Shown: positions 42,540-53,010 of the stretch, in pieces
How the letters are laid out: the number at the start of each line of letters is the position of its first letter
Position numbering within the stretch: position 1 is the first letter of the stretch
Assembly: GCF_014207855.1 (NCBI RefSeq)
Contig: NZ_JACHKZ010000002.1
Coordinates: forward strand, 214,728 to 278,727
DNA: 64,000 nucleotides
Direction of reading: 5' to 3'
Source of the DNA: Comamonas odontotermitis
Lineage (GTDB): Bacteria; Pseudomonadota; Gammaproteobacteria; Burkholderiales; Burkholderiaceae_C
Position numbers and translations under genes: made by a program
The notes under the pieces: generated by a model
The model's database searches: none
What the model was told of the DNA's origin: nothing
The model's input: only the letters and a program-made list of their open reading frames with translations

Positions 42540-44183
42540 CTATCCTTGAATATCTGCAAAAGGCTGCAGCACATTGAACTGCAGCCATGCGCCCACAGGC
42601 ACCTGGCCTGCCAGGTCGAGGTGGTGCGAGGCAACGCAGGCGATCACGGGGTAGCCGCCCGTCAGCGGGTGGTCTGCCAGAAACAGCACCGGCTGGCCGC
42701 TGGCGGGTACCTGGATGGCACCGAGTGCCGTGCCTTCGCTGGGCAGCTCCTGCGTGATGCTGCGGGCCAATGCTTCATCGCCAGCTAAACGCAGACCCAC
42801 GCGGTTGGACTGCGGTGTGACCTGCCAGCGTTGCGCTGCAAAGCGCGCTACCGACTCGGAGGTGAACCAGTCGGTACGCGGGCCCATCACCACATCCAGC
42901 ACCACGGTGTCGCCACCCCTGGGCAGCACGGGAGGCGCCATATCTGGAGCCTGCACAGCGCCGTTGTGCTGCGCATCGCCAATGGCCAGTTGCATGCCGG
43001 GGACCAGCGCGGGTGGGCCAATACGGGCCAGGGTGTCTGTACTGGCACTGCCCAGCACCTGCTCCACCAGCCAGCCGCCGCGCACGGCAACGTAACTGCG
43101 CAAGCCGGTCTCGGGCTCGCCCAGTTGGATCAGATCGCCATCGTTCAATGCAATGGCCGCATTGCGCGCAGCCTGCCATGCCGAGCCGTCGCTGGTCTTG
43201 ACGGTGAGCGGGCCGGTGGCACCCGTTACGGCTACCACGGTGGCGCCTACGCTCTGCAGCTGCAGGCCCCCGGCCACGGATTCGAGCACGGGCAAGCGGG
43301 CATCGTTGCCCAGCAAGCGGTTGGCACGGCGCATTGCCCCCTGGTCCAGAGCACCTGCGGCCGACACGCCCTGGCCCGCCTGGCCAGCGCGGCCCGCATC
43401 TTGCACCAGGGTCTGCAACCCTGCTGCGCGCACCTGCATGGCAACGTTGGTTTTGCTGGTGGCTGGTGCTTTGCCCGCGCCAATCTCAGAAGGGCATTTG
43501 TCTGCGTTGTTTGCGGATCGGGCACCAGCGATTTCTTTTTGTGCCGCAGCATCGACAAAGCGCACACGCATGCCCGGCTGGAGAAGCGCGGGTGGATCGC
43601 GCTGCAAATCCCACATGGGCACATCGGTGCGGCCCAGCAATTGCCAGCCGCCTGGTGTGTCGTTGGGATAGACGGCGCTGAACGTGCCCGCAATGGCCAC
43701 CGAGCCTGCAGGCACCTTGGTGCGGGGCGTGCTGCGGCGCGGAACCTGAAGGCTCGCATCGCCACCCGTCAGGTAGGCAAAGCCGGGGGCAAAACCGCAA
43801 AAGGCCACGCTGTAGTCTTCACCGCTGTGGCGGCGAATCAGCTCGGGCACGTCAATGCCCAGCAATTGGGCGACTTCGGTGAGGTCTTCACCGTCGTAAT
43901 GCACGGGGATTTCAACGCGCTGGCCCGCCACCAGATCCTGCTGGCCCAGCTGGAGCGCATCGATATGGCGGCGCAGCGCAGCGGCGCTGGTCTGCCAACG
44001 GTCGAATTCGATCAGGATGGTACGTGCCGCGGGCACCAGCTCGCGCACACCCGCTGGCACCTGGGCCTGCAGCGCTGACAGCAGATCAAGGGTGTGCGCC
44101 AGATCCTGCAACTCCACCAGCAGGCTCTGGTCGCTCACCGGCAGAAAGCGCATACTGCGCGTTGTAGAGGCGGCCACGCTCAT
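42540..44183 (-). CDS. pxpBC: Fused 5-oxoprolinase subunits B and C
   Basis: 547 residues. Residues about 1-225 are the PxpB/KipI half ([65 protein letters not shown]). Residues about 250-547 are the PxpC/KipA half ([60 protein letters not shown]). In Bacillus these are separate genes; with PxpA they hydrolyse 5-oxoproline to glutamate using ATP. The KipA half is also related to urea amidolyase and biotin-dependent allophanate-type domains. The start overlaps the pxpA stop (ATGA). Confidence 0.92.
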   Translation of the reverse strand: MSVAASTTRSMRFLPVSDQSLLVELQDLAHTLDLLSALQAQVPAGVRELVPAARTILIEFDRWQTSAAALRRHIDALQLGQQDLVAGQRVEIPVHYDGEDLTEVAQLLGIDVPELIRRHSGEDYSVAFCGFAPGFAYLTGGDASLQVPRRSTPRTKVPAGSVAIAGTFSAVYPNDTPGGWQLLGRTDVPMWDLQRDPPALLQPGMRVRFVDAAAQKEIAGARSANNADKCPSEIGAGKAPATSKTNVAMQVRAAGLQTLVQDAGRAGQAGQGVSAAGALDQGAMRRANRLLGNDARLPVLESVAGGLQLQSVGATVVAVTGATGPLTVKTSDGSAWQAARNAAIALNDGDLIQLGEPETGLRSYVAVRGGWLVEQVLGSASTDTLARIGPPALVPGMQLAIGDAQHNGAVQAPDMAPPVLPRGGDTVVLDVVMGPRTDWFTSESVARFAAQRWQVTPQSNRVGLRLAGDEALARSITQELPSEGTALGAIQVPASGQPVLFLADHPLTGGYPVIACVASHHLDLAGQVPVGAWLQFNVLQPFADIQG

Positions 44184-44956
44184 GCGGCCGCCTTGTCCAT
44201 GAAGGAGCGAATCTGCACGCCGGAAGCCTCCAGGCGCTCGCGCACCGCGCGCGCCATGGCCACCGCGCCCGGGCTGTCGCCATGCACACAGATCGAATCC
44301 GCCTGCACCCGCACCACCGAGCCATCGTTGGCCTGCACAGTGCCTTGCTGCACCAATTGCAGCATGCGTTGCGCCACCAGCTCAGGGTCGTGCAGCACTG
44401 CGCCCGGTTCGCGGCGAGACACCAGGGTGCCTTGCGGCGTATAGCCACGGTCGGCGAAGGCTTCGGCAATGGTGGTCAGCCCAGCGTCCTGCGCCCACTG
44501 TGTCAGGGGCGATCCCGCCAGTACCACCAGCGCCAGATGACCGCCGACGGCTTGCATGGCTTCGATGACGGCTGCAGCCTGCTTCCTGTCCTGCGCAATG
44601 GTGTTGTAGAGCGCGCCGTGGGGCTTGACGTAGCGCACCGTGGTGCCTGCGGCGGCTGCCATGCCTTGCAGGGCGCCAATCTGGTAGATCACATCTGCCA
44701 CCAGATCGGCATGGGCCACATCCATGTTGCGGCGGCCAAAGCCGACCAGGTCGCGGTAGGCAACATGCGCACCCACCACCACGTTGTTGGCCTTGGCCTT
44801 TTTCAGGGTTTCCAGAATGCCGGCGGCATCGCCTGCATGAAAACCACAGGCCACATTGGCACTGCTGACAATGGAGAGCATGGCGGCATCGTCGCCCATG
44901 GTCCAGGCGCCAAGGCTCTCTCCCAGGTCACTGTTCAAATCCATGGTCAGGGACAT
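44180..44956 (-). CDS. pxpA: 5-oxoprolinase subunit A (LamB/YcsF family)
   Basis: 258 residues with the family start [22 protein letters not shown], then [46 protein letters not shown] and [22 protein letters not shown]. PxpA, with PxpB and PxpC, cleaves 5-oxoproline (pyroglutamate), a spontaneous product of glutamine and glutathione turnover. It is the first of the three enzyme genes and ends with an ATGA overlap into pxpBC. Confidence 0.95.
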   Translation of the reverse strand: MSLTMDLNSDLGESLGAWTMGDDAAMLSIVSSANVACGFHAGDAAGILETLKKAKANNVVVGAHVAYRDLVGFGRRNMDVAHADLVADVIYQIGALQGMAAAAGTTVRYVKPHGALYNTIAQDRKQAAAVIEAMQAVGGHLALVVLAGSPLTQWAQDAGLTTIAEAFADRGYTPQGTLVSRREPGAVLHDPELVAQRMLQLVQQGTVQANDGSVVRVQADSICVHGDSPGAVAMARAVRERLEASGVQIRSFMDKAAA

Positions 44957-45054
44957 CGCGTTTCCTTTCAGTCTTTTGTAGAAGGTGAACCGGCGCCGAG
45001 CTGCAGGTGCTCCTCGTGGGGATCATGCGCCAGGTTCTGTAAAACCATGCTCTT

Positions 45055-46011
45055 TTAACGGAACATCAGGAAATTGAGCAAGAAGACGTTGCAAATCAGA
45101 ATGCCCAAGGCGGTAGGAATTTGGGCCTTGATCACGGCATTACGATCGGGCAGCTCCAGCAGCGCAGCAGGCACGATGTTGAAGTTGGCTGCCATTGGCG
45201 TCATCAAGGTGCCGCAGTAGCCCGAGAACATGCCGATGGCCGCCATCACGGCAGGATCACCGTGGTACACGTTCACCAGGATCGGAACGCCAACGCCTCC
45301 TGTCATCACCGGGAAGGCGGCAAATCCGTTGCCCATGATGATGGTGAACAAGGCCATGCCCAGCACGTACACCGCCACGGCCACAAAGCGCAGATCCATG
45401 TTGATGTAGGTGGTGGTGACATGTGCCACGGCCTTGCCCACGCCTGCGTCAGAGAACACCAGGCCCAACATGCCCAGCATCTGCGGCAGCACCAGAGCCC
45501 AGCCCATGGCGTCGATCAGGCGCCGCGATTCGCGCAGGCCCTGGGCAGGCGTCTCCCGCGTCATCCAGCACACCAGCGCCAGGCCGATGATGCAGCCCAG
45601 CGCCAGGCTCACCAGCGTGGCGTTTTTGGGATCAATCAGAAAATCACCGGCGATCTTGAAGTCCTTGAGCAGCACACTGCCGATCACCGTGACGATAGGG
45701 ATTGCCAGGGCCGGAACAAAAAGCTTGTTGCCCAGACGCAATGCGCTTTCCTGGTTCTGCGCCTCGGTGCGCATCTGCGGCTTGCCGCCGCCCACGCCCT
45801 TGACCAGCACGATCAGCGCCAGCACGATCACGCCAACGCCCACCACCTCGGGCGGCATCTTGTCGCCCAGCAGGAACATGATGGCATACACGCCCCAGAA
45901 CAGACCTGTCGTCCAGCGCTTGGGGTTGGTGGCATCGAGAAAATTGAAGACAGCGGCGCAGGCCATGATGAGGCCTGCCAGCCAGTACACCTGGGTGATG
46001 CTGAAAATCAT
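45055..46011 (-). CDS. DUF979 membrane protein, putative transporter subunit
   Basis: 318 residues from the ATG at 46011 (MIFSITQVYWLAGLI). It has about nine hydrophobic segments. Conserved-looking parts include RRLIDAMGWALVLPQMLGMLG, TIIMGNGFAAFPVMTGGVGVPI and GMFSGYCGTLMTPMAANFNIVP. DUF979 and DUF969 proteins occur as a pair, often next to 5-oxoprolinase genes, and are thought to form a two-part permease. Its start overlaps the DUF969 stop by ATGA. Uptake of pyroglutamate or a related amide is inferred. Confidence 0.88.
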   Translation of the reverse strand: MIFSITQVYWLAGLIMACAAVFNFLDATNPKRWTTGLFWGVYAIMFLLGDKMPPEVVGVGVIVLALIVLVKGVGGGKPQMRTEAQNQESALRLGNKLFVPALAIPIVTVIGSVLLKDFKIAGDFLIDPKNATLVSLALGCIIGLALVCWMTRETPAQGLRESRRLIDAMGWALVLPQMLGMLGLVFSDAGVGKAVAHVTTTYINMDLRFVAVAVYVLGMALFTIIMGNGFAAFPVMTGGVGVPILVNVYHGDPAVMAAIGMFSGYCGTLMTPMAANFNIVPAALLELPDRNAVIKAQIPTALGILICNVFLLNFLMFR

Positions 46012-46748
46012 GCTGCACCTCCTTGCGACTGGGCTTTGCCAGTCTGGGCAGCATCTGCACCGGCCATTTCCTTGGCAATCGAATGATCCAGACGGTACAG
46101 ACGGTAGGAGTGGATGATGAATGCGCAGATGGCGGTAGGAATGCCCCACAGCGCCACGTGGATGGGCTCCACATCGATACCGGCTTCATGGAGGAACGTG
46201 GTCATCAGCACGATCGCGCCAAAGGCCACGAAAATGTCTTCGCCGAAGAACAGCCCGACGTTGTCCGTCGCCGCGCTGAAGGCGCGCAAACGGTGGCGCA
46301 GGGTTTCGGGCAGCTTGCCATAGCGCGTCTCGGTTGCGCCTTCAGCCATAGGCGCCAGCAACGGGCGCACCATCTGCGGGTGTCCGCCCAGGCTTGTCAA
46401 ACCTGCGGCAGCCGTCAATTCACGCGCAGCCAGGTAGACGATCAGCAGTCGGCCTGCAGTGGCCGACTTGATGCGGCTGATCCAGTTCTGCGCGTGTTGG
46501 CGCAGGCCATGGCGTTCCAGCAGACCGATCACCGCCAGCGGCAACACCAGAATGAGCGGCAGATTGCGGGTTTTGACGAAACCCGAACCCAGTGCCGCCA
46601 GGATTTTCTGCACTGGAAATCCGGCCACTGCGGCCGTGACCAGCGCGGTCACCACGACCACGACAAAGGGATTGAACCGCAGGATGAATCCCACGATGAT
46701 GACGGCCACCCCGACAAGGGGCCAAAGGTTGACGATAGTGCTGTCCAT
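46008..46748 (-). CDS. DUF969 membrane protein, putative transporter subunit
   Basis: 246 residues, the first gene of the 5-oxoprolinase operon. It begins VNLWPLVGVAVIIVGFILRFNPFVVVVVTALVT and has about six hydrophobic segments, with LPLAVIGLLERHGLR, ELTAAAGLTSLGGHPQMVRPLLAPMAEGA and DNVGLFFGEDIFVAFGAIVLM as characteristic loops. It pairs with DUF979. Transcription likely starts in the gap shared with the GntR regulator gene, so both may be controlled by that protein. Confidence 0.88.
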   Translation of the reverse strand: MDSTIVNLWPLVGVAVIIVGFILRFNPFVVVVVTALVTAAVAGFPVQKILAALGSGFVKTRNLPLILVLPLAVIGLLERHGLRQHAQNWISRIKSATAGRLLIVYLAARELTAAAGLTSLGGHPQMVRPLLAPMAEGATETRYGKLPETLRHRLRAFSAATDNVGLFFGEDIFVAFGAIVLMTTFLHEAGIDVEPIHVALWGIPTAICAFIIHSYRLYRLDHSIAKEMAGADAAQTGKAQSQGGAA

Positions 46749-46813
46749 AGAGAACCCACAGGTTTGTTATGTGTTCGGCACGTCACCCAAAGCATCGGGT
46801 GAGCACCACTTTT

Positions 46814-46824
46814 TTGTTCAACAA
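46814..46824. promoter_or_regulatory. FadR-type operator-like palindrome, site 1
   Basis: TTGTTCAACAA fits the FadR-subfamily GntR consensus TnGTnnnACnA exactly. It lies 66 bp upstream of the DUF969 start. Confidence 0.68.
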
Positions 46825-46855
46825 CCAATGGATAAGGACAGTGTCAAATTTATGT

Positions 46856-46866
46856 TTGTTGAACAA
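46856..46866. promoter_or_regulatory. FadR-type operator-like palindrome, site 2
   Basis: TTGTTGAACAA has the same consensus fit as site 1, differing only in the central base. The centres are 42 bp apart, that is four helical turns, as expected for cooperative or looped binding. Confidence 0.68.
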
Positions 46867-47066
46867 TTTAAAAGTTTAGCCAAACAAAACGCAGATCAAT
46901 GACCGGGTAAACCCGTATCTTTGTGTGACAAACAAGGGGCATCGGGCATGGCTTTCACTCGACGGTGGCGGTCAGTACCGATCAACGCAGTTCCTTGCCA
47001 GCCGTTGCGCCGACCGTGGCCCCGCTATCATCGTCGGCAACGACTTCTACCAACCCACACCCTGCC

Positions 47067-47741
47067 ATGACTACTGCTGCGCCCACCCTGTCGCTCAACG
47101 ACCGCGTTGCGGACCAGATCCGCGAACGCATCGTGCGTGGCGAGTTCCAGCCCGGCGCCAGACTGTCCGAGGTGGCGCTGAGCGAAAGCCTGGACATCTC
47201 GCGCAATACCTTGCGCGAAGTCTTCCGCCTGCTGAGCAAGGAAGGGCTGCTGCGCCACGTGCCCAACCGGGGCGTGTTCGTGGCCATTCCCTCCATGGCA
47301 TCGATCATGGACATTTACCGCGTGCGCCGCATGATCGAATGCCAGGCATTGGCACAGGCGATTCCGCAGCACCCGGCACGCAAGGAAATGCGCGAGGCGG
47401 TGGATGCACAGCGCGCGCTGCGCGCCGCGGGCAAGTGGGTGGAGGTAGGCACTGCAAACATGCGCTTTCACAAAGGCGTGGTGGCCCTTGCCGACAGCGA
47501 GCGGCTCAACACACTGTTCTCGCACCTGCTGGTGGAGCTGCGCCTGGCTTTCGGCATGCTGAGCGATGCCGAGTTTCTGCACGCCCCCTACATCGACATG
47601 AACGCCTCCATGCTGGAGCGCTTTGAAGCTGGTGATATGAAACGGGCCGCTGAAATGATGCACGACTACCTCACCCATTCCGAGCGCGTGGTGCTGAGCG
47701 TGTATGCACGGCGCATGAGCGACGCAGGGATGGAACTGTAA
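47067..47741 (+). CDS. GntR-family regulator, FadR subfamily (FCD domain)
   Basis: 224 residues from the ATG at 47067. The winged helix lies at residues about 11-75 (SLNDRVADQIRERIVRGEF, LSEVALSESLDISRNTLREVFRLL, GLLRHVPNRGVFV) and an all-helical FCD ligand domain follows (about 85-215), with RMIECQALAQA, FHKGVVALADSERL and HDYLTHSERVV. FCD domains bind small carboxylates with a metal held by His residues. It is divergent from the 5-oxoprolinase operon and probably represses it and itself until 5-oxoproline or a derived acid binds. Confidence 0.9.
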   Translation: MTTAAPTLSLNDRVADQIRERIVRGEFQPGARLSEVALSESLDISRNTLREVFRLLSKEGLLRHVPNRGVFVAIPSMASIMDIYRVRRMIECQALAQAIPQHPARKEMREAVDAQRALRAAGKWVEVGTANMRFHKGVVALADSERLNTLFSHLLVELRLAFGMLSDAEFLHAPYIDMNASMLERFEAGDMKRAAEMMHDYLTHSERVVLSVYARRMSDAGMEL

Positions 47742-47748
47742 GCCCATC

Positions 47749-48579
47749 ATGGATAGCGCAGCAGCGTCTACCGCCCTGATGGCTCAGTTGGAGGCTTTGG
47801 CCGACTGCCCGCTCGCCGGTGAATGCCTGCATATCAAAGCCCAGTTGCCACACACGGTGAAATCCGTGCAGGTTGAGCGCCCCCTCTTCGGGCTGGTACT
47901 GCACGGCACCAAGCGCCTGTCAACCGGCCAGCAAGCTGTGCAATTGCGCGCTGGCGATGTGTTTCTGGTGACGGGCCGCTGCCACATCGATGCCCATAAT
48001 GCACCAGACCCGGTCAGCCAGCGCTATCTGGCCATCACCTTGAACCTGTGCGACGAGGTGCTGCACGCGGCCCGTATTCTGTGGGCACAGCCTTTGCTGC
48101 CAGACGATACACAGCTGATTGCGCTGCCAGCGGGCTCGCTCGCTGATGCGCTGCATACATGGAGCAGCGCGCTTCTACAGGGCCACTATGAACAGGCCCG
48201 CGCCGCCCTGGTGCAGATGGTGATCTGGCTGTGCCGTCAGGGCCACCATGCGTTGCTGGCACCACCACCGCCTCGCCTGGCCGATAGCGTGCGACAGCTG
48301 ATCGCTGCGGCTCCAGCTCGCCCCTGGCTCTCCAGAGACGTGGAGGCCGCGCTTCACCTCAGCGGCGCCAGCCTGCGCCGCCATCTGGCAGCCGAAGGAA
48401 CCTCGCTGTCGCAGGTACTGCGCGATGCACGCATGGGCCATGCATTGGAGTTGCTCTACACCACAGCCTTGCCCATCAAAGCCGTGGCGGCGCGCGCGGG
48501 CTACCAGTCCGTGCAAAGCTTCAACCGCCAATTTGAGGCACGCTACCAGCTGCGCCCCGCCGATATCGGCAACCACTGA
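47749..48579 (+). CDS. AraC-family transcriptional regulator
   Basis: 276 residues, 7 bp after the GntR gene and probably co-transcribed. The N-terminal cupin-like sensor (residues about 15-130: QVERPLFGLVLHGTKRL, RAGDVFLVTGRCHID) resembles the AraC_N type used for small ligands. The C-terminal double helix-turn-helix covers about residues 175-276 (EAALHLSGASLRRHLAAEGTSL, IKAVAARAGYQSVQSFNRQFEA). Targets are unknown; the downstream metallo-hydrolase gene is a candidate. Confidence 0.9.
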   Translation: MDSAAASTALMAQLEALADCPLAGECLHIKAQLPHTVKSVQVERPLFGLVLHGTKRLSTGQQAVQLRAGDVFLVTGRCHIDAHNAPDPVSQRYLAITLNLCDEVLHAARILWAQPLLPDDTQLIALPAGSLADALHTWSSALLQGHYEQARAALVQMVIWLCRQGHHALLAPPPPRLADSVRQLIAAAPARPWLSRDVEAALHLSGASLRRHLAAEGTSLSQVLRDARMGHALELLYTTALPIKAVAARAGYQSVQSFNRQFEARYQLRPADIGNH

Positions 48580-48718
48580 GGTGTTGTAAGCGCTTGGCTT
48601 ACCCAAGCACGCTCTGCAGAGGCTTTCCAAGACTGATCGGTGTGAGCGCCATACGCCACAGCTTGAGCGCCTGAAATACGCCGCCCCAGGCACCATCAAG
48701 GCTTATCAGGAGCCATTG

Positions 48719-49732
48719 ATGCCAAACCCTTCTCTCATTTCTCGCTCCATGCGCAGCGCCGCTCTATGGGCTGCCTTGGCCGGTAGCAGCGTCTGTGCAT
48801 GGGCCCAGGCCGCATCGCCTCTTGCACAGGCACCGGGCTACTATGTGCAGAACATCGGCCAGATGCAGGTGCTGGCGCTGTTCGACGGGGTCGTCTCGCT
48901 GCCCCAGCAGCAACTCAAGCAGATTGCGCCGGCGCGGGCGAACCGCTTGCTGCAGCAGCACTATGTGCCACAAACCCCCGAAGGCCTGCAGACTGCCGTC
49001 AACGCCTATCTTGTGCAACGCGGCACGCAAACCTTGCTGGTAGATACCGGCACCGCGCAATGCTTCGGGCCTCAACTGGGCCAGGTGCTGACCCATTTGA
49101 AAGCTGCAGGCGTCTCTCCCGCTGCGGTGCAAGACGTTCTGCTGACGCATGCGCACCCCGACCACCTGTGCGGTCTGTTGGATGCCGATGGCCAGATGGC
49201 CTACCCCAATGCCCGGGTCTGGATCCAGCAGGAAGAACTGGCCTACTGGCAGGATCCTGCGGTTGAGGCCAAAGCCACGGACTTCTTCAAACCCTTGTTC
49301 GGCATGGCGCATCGCGCGCTGGCACCATACCAGCAGGCGGGCCGCATCCACCCCTTTGGCAGCAGCGATGCACTGCCCGATGGTGTACGTTATCTGCCTG
49401 CTGCTGGCCACACCATAGGGCACAGTGCATTTTTGGTGGATGGCAACGCCAACGGCGAAGCCGATCCTCGCCTGCAACTGCTGCTGTGGGGAGATGTGAT
49501 GCACTACCATGCGGTGCAATTCGCCGATCCCAAGGCCACTTACGAGCCTGACCAGAATTACGCGCAGTCCGTGCGCACCCGCCGCCAGTTGCTGGAGCAG
49601 GCTGCCTCACATCACTGGTGGCTGGCAGGTGCGCACCTGCCTTTTCCCGGAATGGGACACGTGGGCCGTGAAGGCAAGGCCTACCGCTGGGTACCAGCGG
49701 AGTACACCCCCATCAAGAACAGCGCACGCTGA
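48719..49732 (+). CDS. Metallo-beta-lactamase-fold hydrolase, exported
   Basis: 337 residues from the ATG at 48719 with AGGAG 7 nt upstream. The signal peptide runs to about AWAQA. The metal motif HAHPDH is at residues 144-149. A later His (AAGHTIGHSAF), an Asp region (LLWGDVMHYHAV) and a C-terminal His complete the dinuclear site. The group includes quorum-quenching lactonases and periplasmic MBL hydrolases. Its TGA stop is directly adjacent to the stop of the convergent homocysteine methyltransferase gene (TGATCA), leaving no room for a separate terminator. Confidence 0.88.
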   Translation: MPNPSLISRSMRSAALWAALAGSSVCAWAQAASPLAQAPGYYVQNIGQMQVLALFDGVVSLPQQQLKQIAPARANRLLQQHYVPQTPEGLQTAVNAYLVQRGTQTLLVDTGTAQCFGPQLGQVLTHLKAAGVSPAAVQDVLLTHAHPDHLCGLLDADGQMAYPNARVWIQQEELAYWQDPAVEAKATDFFKPLFGMAHRALAPYQQAGRIHPFGSSDALPDGVRYLPAAGHTIGHSAFLVDGNANGEADPRLQLLLWGDVMHYHAVQFADPKATYEPDQNYAQSVRTRRQLLEQAASHHWWLAGAHLPFPGMGHVGREGKAYRWVPAEYTPIKNSAR

Positions 49733-50797
<1,065 letters not shown>

Positions 50798-50884
50798 GGT
50801 GGCAATTGTACGGTTGGCCTTCTCGCGCCGCAGGCCACCACGCCCAAGCACCTACAATGCCGGTGGCTGGCCCGAGTGCCAGAG

Positions 50885-50943
50885 TTTGACTCTTTTTAGC
50901 ACTTTGAGCGCAACTGGCAAGCGCTACTAGCTATCATTTTTGA
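50885..50943. repeat. Fullest copy of the intergenic repeat
   Basis: The minus strand reads ATGATAGCTAGTAGCGCTTG and continues with GCGCTCAAAGTGCTAAAAAG. It fills most of the gap between the methyltransferase and recQ genes and ends 8 bp before the recQ start. Confidence 0.55.
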
Positions 50944-50950
50944 GAATACC

Positions 50951-52876
50951 TTGTCCCTTGCCCACACCGTCCTGCAGGACGCCTTTGGTTATGAGCATTT
51001 CCGTGGATCACAACAGGCCATCGTCGAGCATGTGATCGGTGGCGGCGATGCGCTGGTGCTGATGCCCACCGGCGGCGGCAAAAGCCTGTGCTACCAGATT
51101 CCGGCCATCGTGCGCCAACAACAGGACCAGGGCACGACCATCGTCATCTCCCCGCTGATCGCTCTGATGCAAGACCAGGTCAGCAGCATGCACGAAGTGG
51201 GTGTGGAAGCTGCCTTCCTCAATTCCACACTCGACTATGACCAGACACGCGATGTCGAGATGCAGTTGCTGTCGGGCGGCTACACCTTGCTGTACGTCGC
51301 ACCCGAGCGCCTGAACACGCCGCGCTTCCTGGGACTGCTGGACGAGCTGCACGCCATGGGCAAGCTCGCGCTGTTTGCGATTGACGAAGCGCATTGCGTG
51401 AGCCAGTGGGGCCACGACTTTCGCCCCGAATACCGCGAACTCACCGTACTGCACGAACGCTACGCCGGCGTGCCACGCATCGCCCTCACCGCCACTGCCG
51501 ATGCGCTGACGCGTGCCGATATCGTCGAGCGCCTGCAGCTCGAAGACGCACGGCAGTTCATCAGCAGCTTTGACCGGCCCAACATCCGCTACACCATCGT
51601 CGAAAAAAAGGACGCGACAACGCAGTTGCTGCGCTTCATCGAGCATGAGCATGACGGAGAAGCCGGCGTGGTGTACTGCCAGTCGCGCCGCAAGGTCGAA
51701 GAGCTCGCGGACGCATTGAACCAGGCGGGCATCAGCGCCCTGCCTTACCACGCGGGCCTGCCGCCCGAGGTTCGCCAACTGCACCAGAACCGCTTTCTGC
51801 GTGAAGAAAGCATCGTCATGGTGGCGACCATCGCCTTCGGCATGGGCATCAACAAACCCGATGTGCGTTTTGTGGCGCACGTGGACATGCCCAAGAACAT
51901 CGAAAGCTATTACCAGGAAACCGGTCGCGGTGGCCGTGACGGTCTGCCCGCCGACGCCTGGATGGCCTATGGCCTGCAGGATGTAGTCAACCAGCGCCGC
52001 ATGATCGACGAAAGCCCAGCGGACGACACCTTCAAACAGGTAATGCGCGGCAAGCTTGATGCCCTGCTCGCACTGGCCGAAGCCACTGACTGCCGCCGCG
52101 TACGCCTGCTCGCCTATTTTGGAGAACAGTACGGCACCGGCGGTGACCGTGATTCCGCTCACCCTGAGCTGGCCGCTGCAGCCGCCGGCAAGGCGCCGCG
52201 TTACCAATGCGGCAGCTGCGACAACTGCATCCATCCGCCCAAGACCTGGGACGGCACCGACGCCGCACGCAAGCTCCTGTCCACCATCTACCGCGCGCAC
52301 GAGGCCAGCGACATCACCTTCGGCACGAGCCATATCATCGACATCGTGCGTGGCAAGGACACCGACAAGGTGCGCCAGTTCGGCCACGACAAACTGTCGA
52401 CCTACGGTCTGGGCGACATGTACAGCGAAAGCCAGCTGCGGGGTGTGCTGCGCCAATTGCTGGCCGTTGGTGCCCTCGCCACCCAGAAGGTGCACACCGA
52501 AGCCGGCTACAGCTTTGAAACACTGACCCTGTGCGACGGCTCACGCGCCGTGCTGCGGGGCGAGCAAGCCGTGCAACTGCGCGAAGCCAGTGCCGCCAAA
52601 ACCAGCCGAAGCCGCGTGCGCAACAACAAACCCGCCGCTGCAGCCCAGAACCTGGGGCCAGATGAACAGGTCCGCTTCATCAATCTCAAAGCCTGGCGCA
52701 CTGAAATCGCCAAAGAACACAATGTTCCGGCCTACGTCGTCTTTGCTGACGCCACCTTGGCTGCCATCGCCCAGCGCAACCCACAATCCCTTGATGAACT
52801 GCAGGGCATCAGCGGCATCGGCGTGAAAAAACTGGAGGCGTATGGTGAGGACGTTTTGAAGATCTGTGCCGTCTAA
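50951..52876 (+). CDS. recQ: ATP-dependent DNA helicase RecQ
   Basis: 641 residues from a TTG start at 50951; no ATG lies in frame near the family start. Helicase motifs are [10 protein letters not shown] (motif 0), MPTGGGKS at 38-45, DEAH at 145-148, TATAD, and [10 protein letters not shown] (motif VI). The RecQ zinc module has [12 protein letters not shown] and CGSCDNC; the winged helix follows, and an HRDC domain occupies about residues 570-641. RecQ unwinds DNA 3'-5' in recombination repair. The weak ribosome site and TTG start suggest low expression. Confidence 0.96.
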   Translation: MSLAHTVLQDAFGYEHFRGSQQAIVEHVIGGGDALVLMPTGGGKSLCYQIPAIVRQQQDQGTTIVISPLIALMQDQVSSMHEVGVEAAFLNSTLDYDQTRDVEMQLLSGGYTLLYVAPERLNTPRFLGLLDELHAMGKLALFAIDEAHCVSQWGHDFRPEYRELTVLHERYAGVPRIALTATADALTRADIVERLQLEDARQFISSFDRPNIRYTIVEKKDATTQLLRFIEHEHDGEAGVVYCQSRRKVEELADALNQAGISALPYHAGLPPEVRQLHQNRFLREESIVMVATIAFGMGINKPDVRFVAHVDMPKNIESYYQETGRGGRDGLPADAWMAYGLQDVVNQRRMIDESPADDTFKQVMRGKLDALLALAEATDCRRVRLLAYFGEQYGTGGDRDSAHPELAAAAAGKAPRYQCGSCDNCIHPPKTWDGTDAARKLLSTIYRAHEASDITFGTSHIIDIVRGKDTDKVRQFGHDKLSTYGLGDMYSESQLRGVLRQLLAVGALATQKVHTEAGYSFETLTLCDGSRAVLRGEQAVQLREASAAKTSRSRVRNNKPAAAAQNLGPDEQVRFINLKAWRTEIAKEHNVPAYVVFADATLAAIAQRNPQSLDELQGISGIGVKKLEAYGEDVLKICAV

Positions 52877-52889
52877 ATACAACTGATGC

Positions 52890-52912
52890 ATTAATAGCTC
52901 TTGATTCAGTGC
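52890..52912. repeat. Intergenic repeat fragment
   Basis: ATTAATAGCTCTTGATTCAGTG follows the recQ stop and keeps only the core of the family. Confidence 0.35.
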
Positions 52913-53010
52913 AAACAACCAAGAATTGGCGTTTCTGTTTTGTGAGCCTGTGTTCTAATTTACAAGTTTAATAAAAACTATTAAACAAAAAATTCATCAG
53001 GAGAAAATAT

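Larger units (their letters stand above)
46749..47066. promoter_or_regulatory. Divergent control region, 5-oxoprolinase operon and GntR gene
   Basis: This 318-bp gap carries two palindromes of the FadR-subfamily type. On the minus strand TTGACA (46847-46842) is a possible -35 for the operon; the region where its -10 should lie falls at the left palindrome, which would suit repression. The right half, from about 46900 to 47066, holds nothing distinctive. Confidence 0.6.

Noticed and set aside
48592..48608. GCTTGG...CCAAGC inverted repeat after the AraC gene
   Set aside because: Short 6-bp arms and no T run; not convincing as a terminator.
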